In this document: piece after piece, positions 18,652-28,407 of the stretch
Numbering within the stretch: position 1 is the stretch's first letter
How the letters are laid out: each line of letters begins with the position of its first letter
Origin: Rhizobium glycinendophyticum
GTDB taxonomy: Bacteria; Pseudomonadota; Alphaproteobacteria; Rhizobiales; Rhizobiaceae
Direction: 5' to 3'
Length of the DNA stretch: 64,000 nt
NCBI RefSeq assembly: GCF_006443685.1
Contig: NZ_VFYP01000008.1
Location: 1 to 64,000, forward strand
Position numbers and translations under genes: made by a program
Notes under the pieces: model-generated
What the model was told of the DNA's origin: nothing
Databases searched by the model: none
What the model saw: only the letters and a program-made list of their open reading frames with translations

Positions 18652-19659
18652 TTATACACGCTTTTCATCGAGGAAAGCGTCGCGCATCTCCCGACGCTGG
18701 TTAAGACGTTGCACGACGTCCTCGGTTGCAATCGTCTTGCGTTCATCGAGGATCGCGGTCTTGACTACATCATCGGCCGCGCGGACGATTTCGGATTGGC
18801 TGAGACCGTCGGCTGCCTTGACGATTTTTGTCCAGCCGAGCCTGGCTGATGACATCGGCTTGAGGTTGTTGACGATGATTTGCTTGATCTGGTCGGCCGT
18901 CGGCGCTTCAAACTCAAGGACCAGATCGTATCGACGCAACAGCGCTCGATCGAGAAGCGAGGGGTGATTGGTCGAACAAACAATGAGGCTGTCCGTCGAA
19001 TTGCCCTCTTCCATGAATTGCAGGAATGAGTTGAGTACTCGGCGCATCTCGGCGACATCGTTCGTCGACGTTCGATGCGCACCAACCGCGTCGAATTCGT
19101 CAAAAAGGTAGACGCCTCGGCGCTTTGCGGTTTCGTCGAAAACTAGCCTGAGCTTTGCTGCGGTCTCACCCATATAGCGAGTGATGAGCCCTTCCAGCCG
19201 GATCACGTAATATGGCAGGTTGAGCTCGCCGGCCAGCGCTTCCGAGGACATCGTCTTGCCCGAACCAGGCGGCCCGACGAACAAAACCCGGCGATTAGGC
19301 GTGCGGCCATGTTCCCGCAGCCAGTCACGCTTCCTCTGCTGCCGGATCATATCTTCGAGATTGTCGAGCAATCCTGGCGCCAGAACCATGTCCTTCAGCT
19401 TGAAGCGTGGCTCGCGAAGCTCGAGAAGTCCTTCGAGGTCACCTCGAGGCGCCCCGAGAGGAATGGCAACACTTGCTCCTCGGGATTTGCGGGCCCGCGC
19501 CTTGTCAACCTCGGCTCGCATTTCATCAGCCGTGGTCTTGTGTCCCTGACGAGCCTCGGATGCGGCAATCTGGAGAGCAATCGAGAAAAACAGGTCGTCG
19601 TCGCCCTCAGCGCGACTTCGCAACATGGCAAGGATTTGCTTCGCGTTCGACACGGTCAT
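18652..19659 (-). CDS. ietA: IetA, AAA ATPase of the IetAS system
   Basis: 335 residues from the ATG at 19659 (MTVSNAKQIL), which has a GAGAGA site just upstream; an in-frame start at 19728 is possible. A single AAA module: Walker A GPPGSGKT (about 129-136), Walker B VYLFDEFDAV, then sensor STNHPSLLDRALLRRYD with its arginine finger. It is the first gene of a two-gene operon with ietS. Family knowledge makes it the sensor/regulator of the protease in phage defence. Confidence 0.85.
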   Translation of the reverse strand: MTVSNAKQILAMLRSRAEGDDDLFFSIALQIAASEARQGHKTTADEMRAEVDKARARKSRGASVAIPLGAPRGDLEGLLELREPRFKLKDMVLAPGLLDNLEDMIRQQRKRDWLREHGRTPNRRVLFVGPPGSGKTMSSEALAGELNLPYYVIRLEGLITRYMGETAAKLRLVFDETAKRRGVYLFDEFDAVGAHRTSTNDVAEMRRVLNSFLQFMEEGNSTDSLIVCSTNHPSLLDRALLRRYDLVLEFEAPTADQIKQIIVNNLKPMSSARLGWTKIVKAADGLSQSEIVRAADDVVKTAILDERKTIATEDVVQRLNQRREMRDAFLDEKRV

Positions 19660-19728
19660 TCTCTCTTCGTTGAACCAACTTAATACAAAACCGGGCGGCA
19701 ATATAAGGCGGTGGCGGAGGTCATCCAC

Positions 19729-20020
19729 ACTGGGATCGTGCGATGAAAGCTACAATATTTCCTTACTCGGCACGGCGCGGGTTGGTGACGTAGCGCTGGT
19801 AGTCCTCCATCAAAATCGAACCGCCCAACAAAGTTCCCGACGACCAGACTCAGAACATATTAGGAACGTTGACCATGTTGCAAGCGAAGCTTTTTATCAT
19901 TTGTAATCAAGGCCTTCATTAGGCCGATGTATGGGTCGAAGGTTCGAAACCCTTCAAGGCGACGCCAACTAGCCGCATTCGTCCACAACCCTTCGATGCC
20001 AACCACTTTGACGCGAGGAG
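19729..20020. other. Junction between the defence block and the ABC operon
   Basis: 292 bases without a convincing gene. On the minus strand the text reads like protein (VKVVGIEGLWTNAASWRRLEGFRTFDPYIGLMKAL), but this frame begins inside the end of the ABC ATPase gene and has no start of its own. It may be the eroded 3' end of a lost gene where two modules were joined. Confidence 0.3.
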
Positions 20021-20785
20021 CTAATCCTTTCGAGCGGCCATATATCCCCGGCTCCCGTCCCGAAGCATGCGCGTATAGGGATGCGCTATCCTGCCGTCGA
20101 CAAGCTGCTGCTTGTCGGCAATTTCCACAAAGGTCCCGTGCTGCATGACGGCGACATGATCGCAAAGATGGGCGACTACCGCGAGGTCGTGGCTGACCAG
20201 GACATAAGTCAGTTTCTCTCGTTCGCGAAGATCCTTAAGCAGGTTCAGGATTTCGGCCTGGATGGAGACGTCGAGCGCGGAGGTCGGCTCGTCCAAAAGC
20301 AGAATGCGCGGCTTGAGGATCAGGGCCCGGGCAATGGCCACACGCTGGCGCTGCCCGCCGGACAGCTGGTGCGGGAAGCGATAGCGGAAGGCAACAGGCA
20401 GGCCGACATCGGTCAGGGCCTTCTCGATCCGCTCCTGCCTCTCGCCTATCCCGTGGATCTCCAAGGGCTCGAGCAATGTCCGGCCAATCGTGTGGCGCGG
20501 ATGAATCGAGCCGAACGGGTCCTGGAAGACCATCTGCTGGCGGGCGAGCTGTGCCTTGCTGCGCTTGGCACCGATCGCTTCGCCTGAAATCCGCATGCTG
20601 CCGGTCCACTGCCTGTTGCGCCCGGCAAGCGCGCCCAGAATGGTCGACTTGCCGCAGCCGCTTTCGCCAACAAGGCCAAAGCTCTCGCCCTCGGCGACCT
20701 GAAAGGTCACGCCATTGACGATCTGCACGGCAGTCTCGCCTTTGCCGTAAGAGACGGTCAGGTTTTCGATATCGATCATGGCCAT
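20021..20785 (-). CDS. Oligopeptide/opine-type ABC transporter ATP-binding protein (DppF/OppF-like)
   Basis: 254 residues. Walker [10 protein letters not shown] (40-48), a Q-loop [10 protein letters not shown], signature LSGGQRQRV, Walker [13 protein letters not shown] and the switch His in VSHDLAVV. The Dpp/Opp family energises uptake through a pair of permeases. It overlaps the preceding ATPase gene by one base and is the last gene of a five-gene operon. Its GC-rich codon use is like the other four and unlike the defence genes to the left. Confidence 0.9.
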   Translation of the reverse strand: MAMIDIENLTVSYGKGETAVQIVNGVTFQVAEGESFGLVGESGCGKSTILGALAGRNRQWTGSMRISGEAIGAKRSKAQLARQQMVFQDPFGSIHPRHTIGRTLLEPLEIHGIGERQERIEKALTDVGLPVAFRYRFPHQLSGGQRQRVAIARALILKPRILLLDEPTSALDVSIQAEILNLLKDLREREKLTYVLVSHDLAVVAHLCDHVAVMQHGTFVEIADKQQLVDGRIAHPYTRMLRDGSRGYMAARKD

Positions 20786-21627
20786 CAGTGTGCCTCCAGC
20801 CAGGCCGGGTCGCGGCTCAACACTTCCAGCCGGTCGCGGGGGCGATCAAGGCTTGGCAGCGCATTGAGCAGGCCCTGGGTATAGGGGTGCTTTGCATTGT
20901 TGAGATCGCGCGCCGCGATCGTTTCGACGATCCGCCCCGCATACATGATGATGACCCGGTCACAGAAACTGCTGACGAGGTTGAGGTCGTGCGAGATGAA
21001 GACCAGACCAATATTGCGCTCGACGACGAGGTCGTCGAGGATCGACAGCACTTCCTGGCGCACGGTCACGTCCAGCGCCGATGTCGGCTCGTCGGCAATG
21101 ATCAGGGAGGGTGAGGCGATCAGCATCATCGAGATCATGATGCGTTGACCCATGCCGCCGGAGACTTCGTGCGGATAGAGGTCAAAGACGCGCTGCGGAT
21201 CGCGGATCTTTACGCGTTCCAGCATGGCAAGCGTGCGCTCGCGGGCTGCGCGCTTTGAAACCTTCTCGTGCAGCAGCACGGTTTCGGCGATCTGCTCGCC
21301 AATGCTCATGACCGGATTGAGCGAGTATTTTGGGTCCTGCAGGATCATCGCCATGCGCCGTCCCCGCACGGCCAGCATGTCGTGCTCGCTGGCCTTCAGG
21401 AGATCGATGTCCTCGAACTGCATGCGGTCGGCCCGAACGATCGCCTTGGGTGGCTGCAACCCCATCAGGGCGCGTCCGGTCGTGCTCTTGCCCGAGCCGG
21501 ACTCGCCGATGATGCCGACTTTCTCGCGTCCGACGGAGAAGGAAACGTCGCGTACGGCGGTCACGACTCCGGAGAGGGTGGGAAACTTGACCGACATGTT
21601 CTCGACGGTCAGAATGGGGTTCGACAT
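20785..21627 (-). CDS. ABC transporter ATP-binding protein (DppD/OppD-like)
   Basis: 280 residues from the ATG at 21627 (MSNPILTVENM), one base after the permease stop; a start at 21636 would overlap. Walker A GESGSGKST, Q-loop LQDPKYSLNPVMSIGEQI, signature VSGGMGQRI (the usual LSGGxxQR is slightly altered, as in several DppD proteins), Walker [15 protein letters not shown]. It pairs with the ATPase at 20021-20785 to drive the two permeases. Confidence 0.9.
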   Translation of the reverse strand: MSNPILTVENMSVKFPTLSGVVTAVRDVSFSVGREKVGIIGESGSGKSTTGRALMGLQPPKAIVRADRMQFEDIDLLKASEHDMLAVRGRRMAMILQDPKYSLNPVMSIGEQIAETVLLHEKVSKRAARERTLAMLERVKIRDPQRVFDLYPHEVSGGMGQRIMISMMLIASPSLIIADEPTSALDVTVRQEVLSILDDLVVERNIGLVFISHDLNLVSSFCDRVIIMYAGRIVETIAARDLNNAKHPYTQGLLNALPSLDRPRDRLEVLSRDPAWLEAH

Positions 21628-21628
21628 C

Positions 21629-22543
21629 TCATGCATTGCGCGGATCCAAAATGTCTCTGAGCCCATCGCCCAGCAGATTGAAGGCGAGGCTCACCGCCAG
21701 GATGGCGATGCCGGGAATGGTGGTCAGCCACCAGGCGTCGAGGAGGTACTGGCGGCCGGAGGCTGCCATGGCACCCCATTCCGCCATCGGCGGCTGAGCG
21801 CCGAGCCCGAGGAAGCCGAGGCCGGCTGCCGTCAGAATGATGCTCGACATGTTGAGCGTTAGGCGCACGATGATCGAGGGCGCGCAAAGCGGCACTATAT
21901 GGCGCCGCAGGATGCGTAGCATGCTGGCCCCCTGCAGTTCAGCGGCAATAACGAAATCGGCATTGCGGAAGGTCAGCGTTTCGGCACGTGCTAGGCGCGC
22001 GACCGGCGGCCAGACGGTGAGCGCAATGGCAATCACGGCATTCTCGATGCCGGGGCCAAGGCTGGCGGAGAACGCAAGCGCCAGAACGAGGCTTGGAAAG
22101 GACAGGAAGATGTCGGTGATGCGCATCAGCACCGTGTCCACCCATCCACCGAGATAACCCGCCGTTGCCCCGACGACGAAGCCGATGGGGGCGACGATCA
22201 CAGTCACGAGAATGCTGATATAGAGCGTGGTTCGCGCACCGTAGATCAGGCGCGTATAGACGTCGCGGCCGAACTCATCCGTGCCGAACCAGTGCTGCCA
22301 GGATGGCGCCTGCAATGCGAGCGCCAGATCCTGGGCGAAGGGATCATAGGCAGTGATGAGGGGCGCAAGGCTCGCAACCACGATCAGCAGCACGACGATA
22401 GCAAGGCCAAGCAGGGCGAGGGGGTTGGCGACAAGGCTGAGCCAGCCGACATAGTAACTATGCAGCCTCGCCTGGCGGGTCGAGGTGAAGTCCTCGCTGA
22501 TCAGCCAGTGGTGCAGGTTGGAAAGGGACCCGAAAATTGTCAT
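21629..22543 (-). CDS. ABC transporter permease (DppC/OppC-like)
   Basis: 304 residues with an N-terminal OppC segment and about six membrane helices (for example LALLGLAIVVLLIVVASLAPLI and the TLYISILVTVIVAPIGFVVGATAGYLGG loop). The EAA-type cytoplasmic motif is in EAEL...GASMLRILRRHIVPL. It forms the inner-membrane channel with the permease upstream. The start ATG is 5 bases after the upstream stop. Confidence 0.9.
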   Translation of the reverse strand: MTIFGSLSNLHHWLISEDFTSTRQARLHSYYVGWLSLVANPLALLGLAIVVLLIVVASLAPLITAYDPFAQDLALALQAPSWQHWFGTDEFGRDVYTRLIYGARTTLYISILVTVIVAPIGFVVGATAGYLGGWVDTVLMRITDIFLSFPSLVLALAFSASLGPGIENAVIAIALTVWPPVARLARAETLTFRNADFVIAAELQGASMLRILRRHIVPLCAPSIIVRLTLNMSSIILTAAGLGFLGLGAQPPMAEWGAMAASGRQYLLDAWWLTTIPGIAILAVSLAFNLLGDGLRDILDPRNA

Positions 22544-22548
22544 GGCTA

Positions 22549-23610
22549 TTAGCGCGTCCTTGGGTCAATGAAGCGGTAAACGATATCGGACAGGAGGTTG
22601 ATGGCGATGGAGATCATTCCGATCAAGAGCACGCTGCCGAGTACGGAGTTCATGTCCGCGAAGAACAGGGCGGACGTCAGATACTGGCCAAGGCCCGGCC
22701 AGGCGAAGACGGTCTCGATCAGGACGGTGCCGTCGAGCAGGCCGCAATAGGCGAGCGCAACCACGGTCAGCAACTGGACGCGGATGTTGCGGAAGGCATG
22801 GCGCCAGACGACGGAACGCTGGCTGAGACCCTTGGCGCGGGCGGTCAGGATATACTCCTGGCGCAACTGTTCCAGCATGAAGCTGCGGCTCATACGGCTG
22901 AGATAGGCCATCGCCGCATAACCGAGGATTAGGGCAGGGGCGGCGAGGTGGTGGAGCGCGCTCCACAGGACGTCCCATTCGCGGGCAATGATGGAATCGA
23001 CGATCAGCGAACCGGTTGGTCCCTCGACAAGGCCTTCATTGTAGATGTCGATGCGCCCGCCGCCGGGAATGAGGCCGAATTTGGCGTAGAAAACGAGGAT
23101 GACGATGGTGCCGAGCCAGAAGATCGGCGTGGAATAGCCGAGAAGTCCGACGACGCGACCGAGATGATCGACCCATGTGCCCTTGCGCACGGCAGAGATG
23201 ACACCGAGCGGCACGCCGAAACCGGCGCCGATCAGGGTTGCCAGCGTGGCAAGCTCGATGGTGGCCGGAAACACCCGTGCCAGATCACTGGAAACGGCAT
23301 TCTTGGTGATGTGCGACTGGCCGAAGTCGAGGTGGACAATATTGCTGAGATAGGTCCCGAACTGCACCAGGATCGGCTGGTCCAGGCCCATTTCCTTGTA
23401 GACGCGCTCATAGGTCGCCTGGTCCGCCTGATCGCCGATTGCGGCAATGACCGGGTCGGCCGGCACGAGGCGGCCGATTGCAAAAGTGATGACGAGCAGG
23501 CCAAGCAGCGTCGTCAGGATCACGGCGAAGGAGGTGGCGATCTTTCTGGCACCGGACAGCAGTTTTCTGCTGCCCGGCGCCTTGGCCACGGTCGTCTGGG
23601 AGGTGGTCAA
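22549..23610 (-). CDS. ABC transporter permease (DppB/OppB-like)
   Basis: 353 residues. Its N-terminal part is longer than in DppB. The body has the family order: first helix, PxxPxxAxIG-like DPVIAAIGDQ, a lipid-facing LATLATLIGAGFGVPLG, and the EAA loop DYILTARAKGLSQRSVVWRHAFRN. It forms the channel with the DppC-like protein. It is the second gene of the operon, 24 bases after the binding protein. Confidence 0.9.
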   Translation of the reverse strand: MTTSQTTVAKAPGSRKLLSGARKIATSFAVILTTLLGLLVITFAIGRLVPADPVIAAIGDQADQATYERVYKEMGLDQPILVQFGTYLSNIVHLDFGQSHITKNAVSSDLARVFPATIELATLATLIGAGFGVPLGVISAVRKGTWVDHLGRVVGLLGYSTPIFWLGTIVILVFYAKFGLIPGGGRIDIYNEGLVEGPTGSLIVDSIIAREWDVLWSALHHLAAPALILGYAAMAYLSRMSRSFMLEQLRQEYILTARAKGLSQRSVVWRHAFRNIRVQLLTVVALAYCGLLDGTVLIETVFAWPGLGQYLTSALFFADMNSVLGSVLLIGMISIAINLLSDIVYRFIDPRTR

Positions 23611-23634
23611 GTTTGGCGTCCTTTGCGAAGCCGA

Positions 23635-25230
23635 TTATTCGCCTTTGGTCACGGTGTCCCAGCGGGTCAGCCAGGTCGAGTGGCCCTGATAACCCTTGAC
23701 GGCGTTGCGGACCGCCTTGGCATCCGTGCGCTGGAAGGAGGTGATCAGGGGCGAGGATGCTTCCAGATAGGCCCGGTTGATCTTGGTGTAGATCTCTGTG
23801 CGCTTGGCCTGGTCCGTCTCGTGGGCTGCCGCCTGGACCATGTCCTGAATGTCCTTCGGAACATCCCAGGCCGATCGCCAGGCGAGAAGACCCGTGAGCT
23901 TGGCTTCGTCCGCATTGTTGGCATTCGTCGCATACGAGGCGAGGACGGCATGCGGATCGGGCAGACGCTCGCCCGAGCGGGCGGAGAAGATCTCGAAGGC
24001 GCGCTCGCGGAACTTGCCGATATAGTCGCCGCCCTGGAGGTCGAGTTTGATGCCCGCCTTGGCCGCATTGGCCTGCAGGGCCTGCGCGACCTCGTATTCG
24101 GGCGTCACGGGCGTTGCATAGTAGACCTTGGAGAAGCCATCCGGGTAGCCGGCCTCGGTCAGAAGCTGCTTGGCCTTCTCGATGTCGAGCTTGTAGGGAT
24201 TGTCCTCGATCGCGCCCGGCAAGCCGGCCGGAATGATGCTCTGCTGCTTGATGCCGTAATATTTCATCACGGTTGCAGACAGGCCATCATAGTCGATCAG
24301 GTAGCGGAAGGCCTCGCGCACCTTGGGATTGGAGAGGATCTCGTCCTTCTGGTTCAGCGCGACATAGTAGAAGCCGAAGCCCGGCGTCTTCTGGATTGTC
24401 ACGTCGCCCGAGGCGTCGAGTGCCGCAAGGTCGGTGGAGGAAAGCCGGGTCGCGACATCCATGTCGCCGGCTTCGAGCTGCAGGCGCTGGGCAGACGATT
24501 CCGGAAGGTGGCGCATCAGCACGCGGCGCATGGCCGGCTCGCCCTGCCAATAGCCGGCAAAGGCTTCGGCAATCAGCATTTCATTGGCGCGCCAGGTGCG
24601 CAGCGAATAGGGGCCTGAACCCGCATCCGCCGTCTGCAGGAATTCGCGTCCGAAATCGCCATCCTTGTTCTTGTCGGCAAGGAAGGCGCTGTCGAGGATC
24701 GATGTCGAGAAGCTGGCGAGCGACAGCAGGATCAGGTTGGAATTCCAAACTTCGGGCGTCTCGACGACAACGGTCTGGTCATCCGTCGCGCGGATCAGGC
24801 TGTCGACGTTCTCGGCGGAGAAACCCCATTGGCGCAGGTCGGTGGAGGGCGCAAGGCCAAGCTTGACCAGGCGCTGCAGCGACCAGGCCACATCCTTGGC
24901 GGTCAGCGGATTGCCGGAATGGAAGGTCACGCCCTGGCGGATCTTGAAGGTGAAGGTCTTGCCGTCTTCCGAAATGGTCCAGCTTTCGGCGAGGCCCGGC
25001 TGCGGCTCGGTGATCTTGTCTGCGGCAAGCGTGATCATCCGCTCATAAAGATTGGCGACCACTTCTGCGGATTCGAGCTGGTTCAGTTCGTGCGGATCGA
25101 GCCCTCGCATGGAGGACATGTTGACGGCGATGACGAGCTGGTCTTTCGGCGTCTCTGCGGTGGCGGCAACGGGCATGGCCGCGGCAATCGCAAGGGCGCT
25201 GGCAATGGTCATGAACTGGCGTCTTAGCAT
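23635..25230 (-). CDS. Family 5 extracellular solute-binding protein
   Basis: 531 residues starting MLRRQFMTIASALAIAAAMP behind AGGAGGG. The signal peptide (about 1-26) ends in AATA. The body has the SBP_bac_5 hallmark LAESWTISEDGKTFTFKIRQGVTFHSGNPLTAKDVAWSL. It captures a substrate in the periplasm for the Dpp-like importer. The family takes peptides, opines, glycosides or sugar acids. Divergent genes (GntR regulator, lyase, dehydratase) point to a sugar acid or its conjugate rather than a peptide; this is inference. Confidence 0.9.
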   Translation of the reverse strand: MLRRQFMTIASALAIAAAMPVAATAETPKDQLVIAVNMSSMRGLDPHELNQLESAEVVANLYERMITLAADKITEPQPGLAESWTISEDGKTFTFKIRQGVTFHSGNPLTAKDVAWSLQRLVKLGLAPSTDLRQWGFSAENVDSLIRATDDQTVVVETPEVWNSNLILLSLASFSTSILDSAFLADKNKDGDFGREFLQTADAGSGPYSLRTWRANEMLIAEAFAGYWQGEPAMRRVLMRHLPESSAQRLQLEAGDMDVATRLSSTDLAALDASGDVTIQKTPGFGFYYVALNQKDEILSNPKVREAFRYLIDYDGLSATVMKYYGIKQQSIIPAGLPGAIEDNPYKLDIEKAKQLLTEAGYPDGFSKVYYATPVTPEYEVAQALQANAAKAGIKLDLQGGDYIGKFRERAFEIFSARSGERLPDPHAVLASYATNANNADEAKLTGLLAWRSAWDVPKDIQDMVQAAAHETDQAKRTEIYTKINRAYLEASSPLITSFQRTDAKAVRNAVKGYQGHSTWLTRWDTVTKGE

Positions 25231-25302
25231 GGGTTTCCCTCCTGTGAGGCTCCTCAACCTCATCACATGTCCTCACAAATTTCATATCGACAATGATGTG
25301 AA

Positions 25303-25318
25303 ATCTGGTATATCAGAT
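25303..25318. promoter_or_regulatory. Candidate GntR/FCD operator
   Basis: ATCTGGTATATCAGAT is an almost perfect 16-bp palindrome (one mismatch in each half), with the TGGTATA-like core usual for FadR/FCD-subfamily GntR proteins. It lies midway between the binding-protein gene (start 25230) and the GntR gene (25357), so one bound regulator could control both directions. Confidence 0.5.
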
Positions 25319-25356
25319 CTCACATCAAGATTTGCTCGTCAACAGGAATTTGCGAA

Positions 25357-26067
25357 ATGGTGCAGCAGCTCAATCAGACGGACCCCGGCGGACGGATCGC
25401 AAAACTAGATCCGTCGGTCCAGATAACGGTGCGGGACCACGTCCACCGGATACTGCGGGCAGCAATTATCGGTGGCAAATTTGCGCCTGATGAAAAGATC
25501 AATGAACGCCAGCTCGCCGAACAGTTTGGGGTGAGCACGACACCGATCAAAGAGGCTCTGCGGCAACTAGAGTCAGAAGGACTGGTTCAGACGCTGCCGC
25601 GGCGCGGCGTGATTATCCGCTTCAACATGGGCTGGGCAGAAGAGATGATCTTGGCCCGTGCAGCGCTTGAATCAATGATCGGGCACCTGGCAGCGAAACG
25701 CGTCTCCGACGATGCTTGCCAAGCCCTGCAGGCCACGGTTCGCCTAATGGAAACGGCAACCATTTCTGGTAATGCCGACGAACTCATCGCCCTTAACGAA
25801 ACTTTTCACGAGCAAATTCACCGCGCCTCGCGCTGCGAATATCTGGCTCGTCTGATCGAGCGCCAGCAATTTTACGACGCCAGTATTCGTCGGGTGATTC
25901 ATTCAGATCCTGCAGAGCGAGAGCGGGCCCTTGGGGAGCATAGGGCCATTGCTGAGGCCATTGTTGAGAGGAATCCCGATCGCGCGGAACGTAGCATGCG
26001 GGATCACGTCGTGCGTTCCGGTGACATCTACCTGGCAATTGTATTTGGTAAGAAAGAGGACATTTAA
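25357..26067 (+). CDS. GntR-family transcriptional regulator (FCD subfamily)
   Basis: 236 residues. The winged helix lies at about 45-90 (NERQLAEQFGVSTTPIKEALRQLESEGLVQTLPRRGVII). The C-terminal FCD all-helical domain has the metal/ligand His residues in NETFHEQIHRAS and EHRAIAEAI. FCD regulators usually repress sugar-acid or amino-acid catabolic genes until the substrate binds. It is divergent from the ABC operon and is followed one base later by the lyase gene. Confidence 0.9.
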   Translation: MVQQLNQTDPGGRIAKLDPSVQITVRDHVHRILRAAIIGGKFAPDEKINERQLAEQFGVSTTPIKEALRQLESEGLVQTLPRRGVIIRFNMGWAEEMILARAALESMIGHLAAKRVSDDACQALQATVRLMETATISGNADELIALNETFHEQIHRASRCEYLARLIERQQFYDASIRRVIHSDPAERERALGEHRAIAEAIVERNPDRAERSMRDHVVRSGDIYLAIVFGKKEDI

Positions 26068-26068
26068 C

Positions 26069-26989
26069 GTGAGTGACAAACTTGAAGCCGTCCGGAATGC
26101 GCTGACCGGGATTTCCGGGGTCCCGGTGACACCCTACAATACGGACGGGAGCGTCGACACGGTGAAGCTTGAATTACTCATCAGGCAGATGGCGGCGGCC
26201 AAGGTTCACAATCTGATGGCTGCTGGCAATACCGGAGAATTTTTCACCCTCACGCTTGAGGAGATCCGTCTGGTTCATCGCGCCACTATTAGCGCGGCCC
26301 AGGGCGAGGCGCTCGTCAGTGCTGCAGTTGGTCGCTCGCTGAGTGACGCTAAGTCGCTTGCCAGTGACGCGATAGAAGCTGGAGCAGATGCGATCATGGG
26401 CCATCATCCGATGGACCCGTTCGCAGGCCCATCCTTCCAGGCGCGCTATTTTTTGGAACTCGCCGATTTCTGCACTGTACCGGTAATTGCCTATGTTCGC
26501 AGCGATGGCCTGTCTGTCAGCGATTTCCGCCAGATGGCCCTTCATCCGAATATCGCCGGCATCAAGTTTGCCTCACCAAATCTCATGCTGCTCGCAGAGG
26601 TCATTCGTTCGACGCAAGACGCGCCGGCGATCTGGGTTTGCGGCCTGGCCGAAGGTTGGGCACCCGCATTCTACGCGACAGGCGCACGCGGTTTCACTTC
26701 CGGCTTGGTCAATGTCTTTCCAGAGCGCTCTCACGCCATCCATGACGCATTGGAGAGTGGTGACTACGCGAGGGCGAGAACATTGATCGACGGCATTGCC
26801 GACTTCGAGGCGCTACGCACCAAATACAACAACGGTGCCAACGTGACGGTGGTCAAGGAGGCGCTCGGCATGCTCGGGATGGAAGTCGGTCCAGTTCGTA
26901 TTCCTGGTGTGGTTGCCCTCAACAACGAGGAGCGACGGATCCTGCGCGGTGTGGTCGATCGTGTAACCGCTGAAGCGCGCGCGGCCTGA
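26069..26989 (+). CDS. DapA-family lyase/dehydratase (dihydrodipicolinate synthase-like)
   Basis: 306 residues from a GTG at 26069, chosen because AAGAGGA precedes it and it lies one base after the GntR stop; the open frame extends further left into GntR. A TIM barrel with the Schiff-base Lys166 in GIKFASPN, Tyr142 in VIAYVRSD, and the carboxylate-binding GNTGEFFTLT (53-62). In this context it would be a 2-keto-3-deoxy-acid aldolase or dehydratase rather than DapA. The following gene is a sugar-acid dehydratase, whose product would be its substrate. Confidence 0.85.
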   Translation: MSDKLEAVRNALTGISGVPVTPYNTDGSVDTVKLELLIRQMAAAKVHNLMAAGNTGEFFTLTLEEIRLVHRATISAAQGEALVSAAVGRSLSDAKSLASDAIEAGADAIMGHHPMDPFAGPSFQARYFLELADFCTVPVIAYVRSDGLSVSDFRQMALHPNIAGIKFASPNLMLLAEVIRSTQDAPAIWVCGLAEGWAPAFYATGARGFTSGLVNVFPERSHAIHDALESGDYARARTLIDGIADFEALRTKYNNGANVTVVKEALGMLGMEVGPVRIPGVVALNNEERRILRGVVDRVTAEARAA

Positions 26990-27001
26990 CGGAGAACGAA
27001 T

Positions 27002-28141
27002 TTGTATATCACCGGTTTTAAGACATACATGCAACGGGTCGACGATCGTCCCCGTCTGCTGTTGAAAATCGAGACAAGCGAAGGGATCGACGGCTGGGGC
27101 GAGTGCTACAACCACGGGCCTGACTGGGCCCTGCCACCGCTGTTCGACTATCTATTTCACCAGATCGACGGCGAAGACCCGCGACGGGTCGAGTTTCTTG
27201 TTCTGAAGCTCAACCAGCAATGCCGATTTCCGCCCGGTGCGATGGGACTTGCGGCAATTTCTGCAATCGATCATGCTCTTTGGGATATCGCGGGCAAGGC
27301 GGCGGGTCTGCCGGTTTACATGTTGCTTGGCGGCAATGTCCGTGACCGAGTCCGCGTCTACTGTGGTGTCTACACGGCCCCGGATGCCGAGCATGCCAAG
27401 GATGAAACCCAGCGGCTTCACGAAGAATACGGCTATACAGCATTTAAACTGAGCCCCTATCGCCGGGATCTGCACTCGGGTCGTTGGGGCGAATTGGTCA
27501 AGGAAACGGGAGACTGGTTTGCACGCATACGTGAAATTACCCCGTCCAATTTCGAATTTGCCTTCGACGCCCATGCTAAAATCTTCGAGCCTTATCAGGC
27601 AGTGCAGCTTGCAGCAGCCATAGCGCCCAGCGACCCGTACTTCTATGAAGAGCCAATCCGTCCAGAACATATTCCCGCCTGGGCGGAACTGAAATCGAAG
27701 ATCACGGTGCCTTTGGCAACGGGGGAATCCCTCTATAACCGCTTTGAATTCCTGTCGCTCCTGACCGCGCGGGGTGCAGACATCATTCAGCCGGACATCT
27801 GCGTGGTCGGCGGTGTTTCGGAAATGCGCCGGATCGCGACGCTCGCCGAAGCCCACTATGTCACGGTCGCCCCGCACAATCCGATGGGGCCGCTTGCAAC
27901 TGCCGTGAATGTGCATTTCTGCGCTGCTCAGCCAAATTTCAAGGTGCTTGAGTTCAAACCGCATGGGCATGCGCCGTGGGCCGTCGATCCATACATCCCA
28001 GTGGATGGTCACATGGAGCTGCGGCCGGATCAGCCGGGCTGGGGGATCGAGATCGACGAAAAGGTGCTCCAGAGCGAGGACTACATCCACTGGGAGCGCA
28101 AGGTCACGCGTAAGCCAGATGGATCTACCGCCTATCCCTAG
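27002..28141 (+). CDS. Enolase-superfamily sugar-acid dehydratase (galactonate dehydratase-like)
   Basis: 379 residues from a TTG (LYITGFKTYMQ), with GGAGAA before it. A mandelate racemase/muconate lactonizing fold: N-terminal cap, then FAFDAHAK, YEEPIRPEHI, ATGES, DICVVGGVSEM and the His in APHNPMGPLA. The last motif and the AFKLSPY segment resemble D-galactonate dehydratase relatives. The enzyme would dehydrate an aldonate or related acid to a 2-keto-3-deoxy acid. It is 12 bases after the lyase gene. The exact sugar cannot be read from sequence. Confidence 0.8.
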   Translation: MYITGFKTYMQRVDDRPRLLLKIETSEGIDGWGECYNHGPDWALPPLFDYLFHQIDGEDPRRVEFLVLKLNQQCRFPPGAMGLAAISAIDHALWDIAGKAAGLPVYMLLGGNVRDRVRVYCGVYTAPDAEHAKDETQRLHEEYGYTAFKLSPYRRDLHSGRWGELVKETGDWFARIREITPSNFEFAFDAHAKIFEPYQAVQLAAAIAPSDPYFYEEPIRPEHIPAWAELKSKITVPLATGESLYNRFEFLSLLTARGADIIQPDICVVGGVSEMRRIATLAEAHYVTVAPHNPMGPLATAVNVHFCAAQPNFKVLEFKPHGHAPWAVDPYIPVDGHMELRPDQPGWGIEIDEKVLQSEDYIHWERKVTRKPDGSTAYP

Positions 28142-28407
28142 AGCGGGGCATCCGTGTATGAGAATTGTCGAGGCTTTGCGGCACCAAAGCGGTTTCTGAC
28201 TCGCAACCTGCTTGACAGCTAGTTGGAGGTAGAGGGTCTCTGTGAGCGCACTCTGCGCTTAGCGAAAGACGTGGCTGGCAGTAGGTTCGGCTCGTTTTAA
28301 GCGGAGGCTGTGGCAGTCTCGCTCCTGCTTTACTGGTGCTGCTCGGCGATCGACCGTCTCCTCTGATCGTAAGATTCAAACATCGAGAATAGAGATTACG
28401 ATCATAG

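Noticed and set aside
22948..24618. 556-codon plus-strand frame over the Dpp-type permease and binding-protein genes
   Set aside because: Antisense shadow of GC-rich genes that are clearly real on the minus strand.
27152..28090. 312-codon minus-strand frame opposite the dehydratase
   Set aside because: Antisense to a clear enolase-superfamily gene; His/Arg-rich and without motif.
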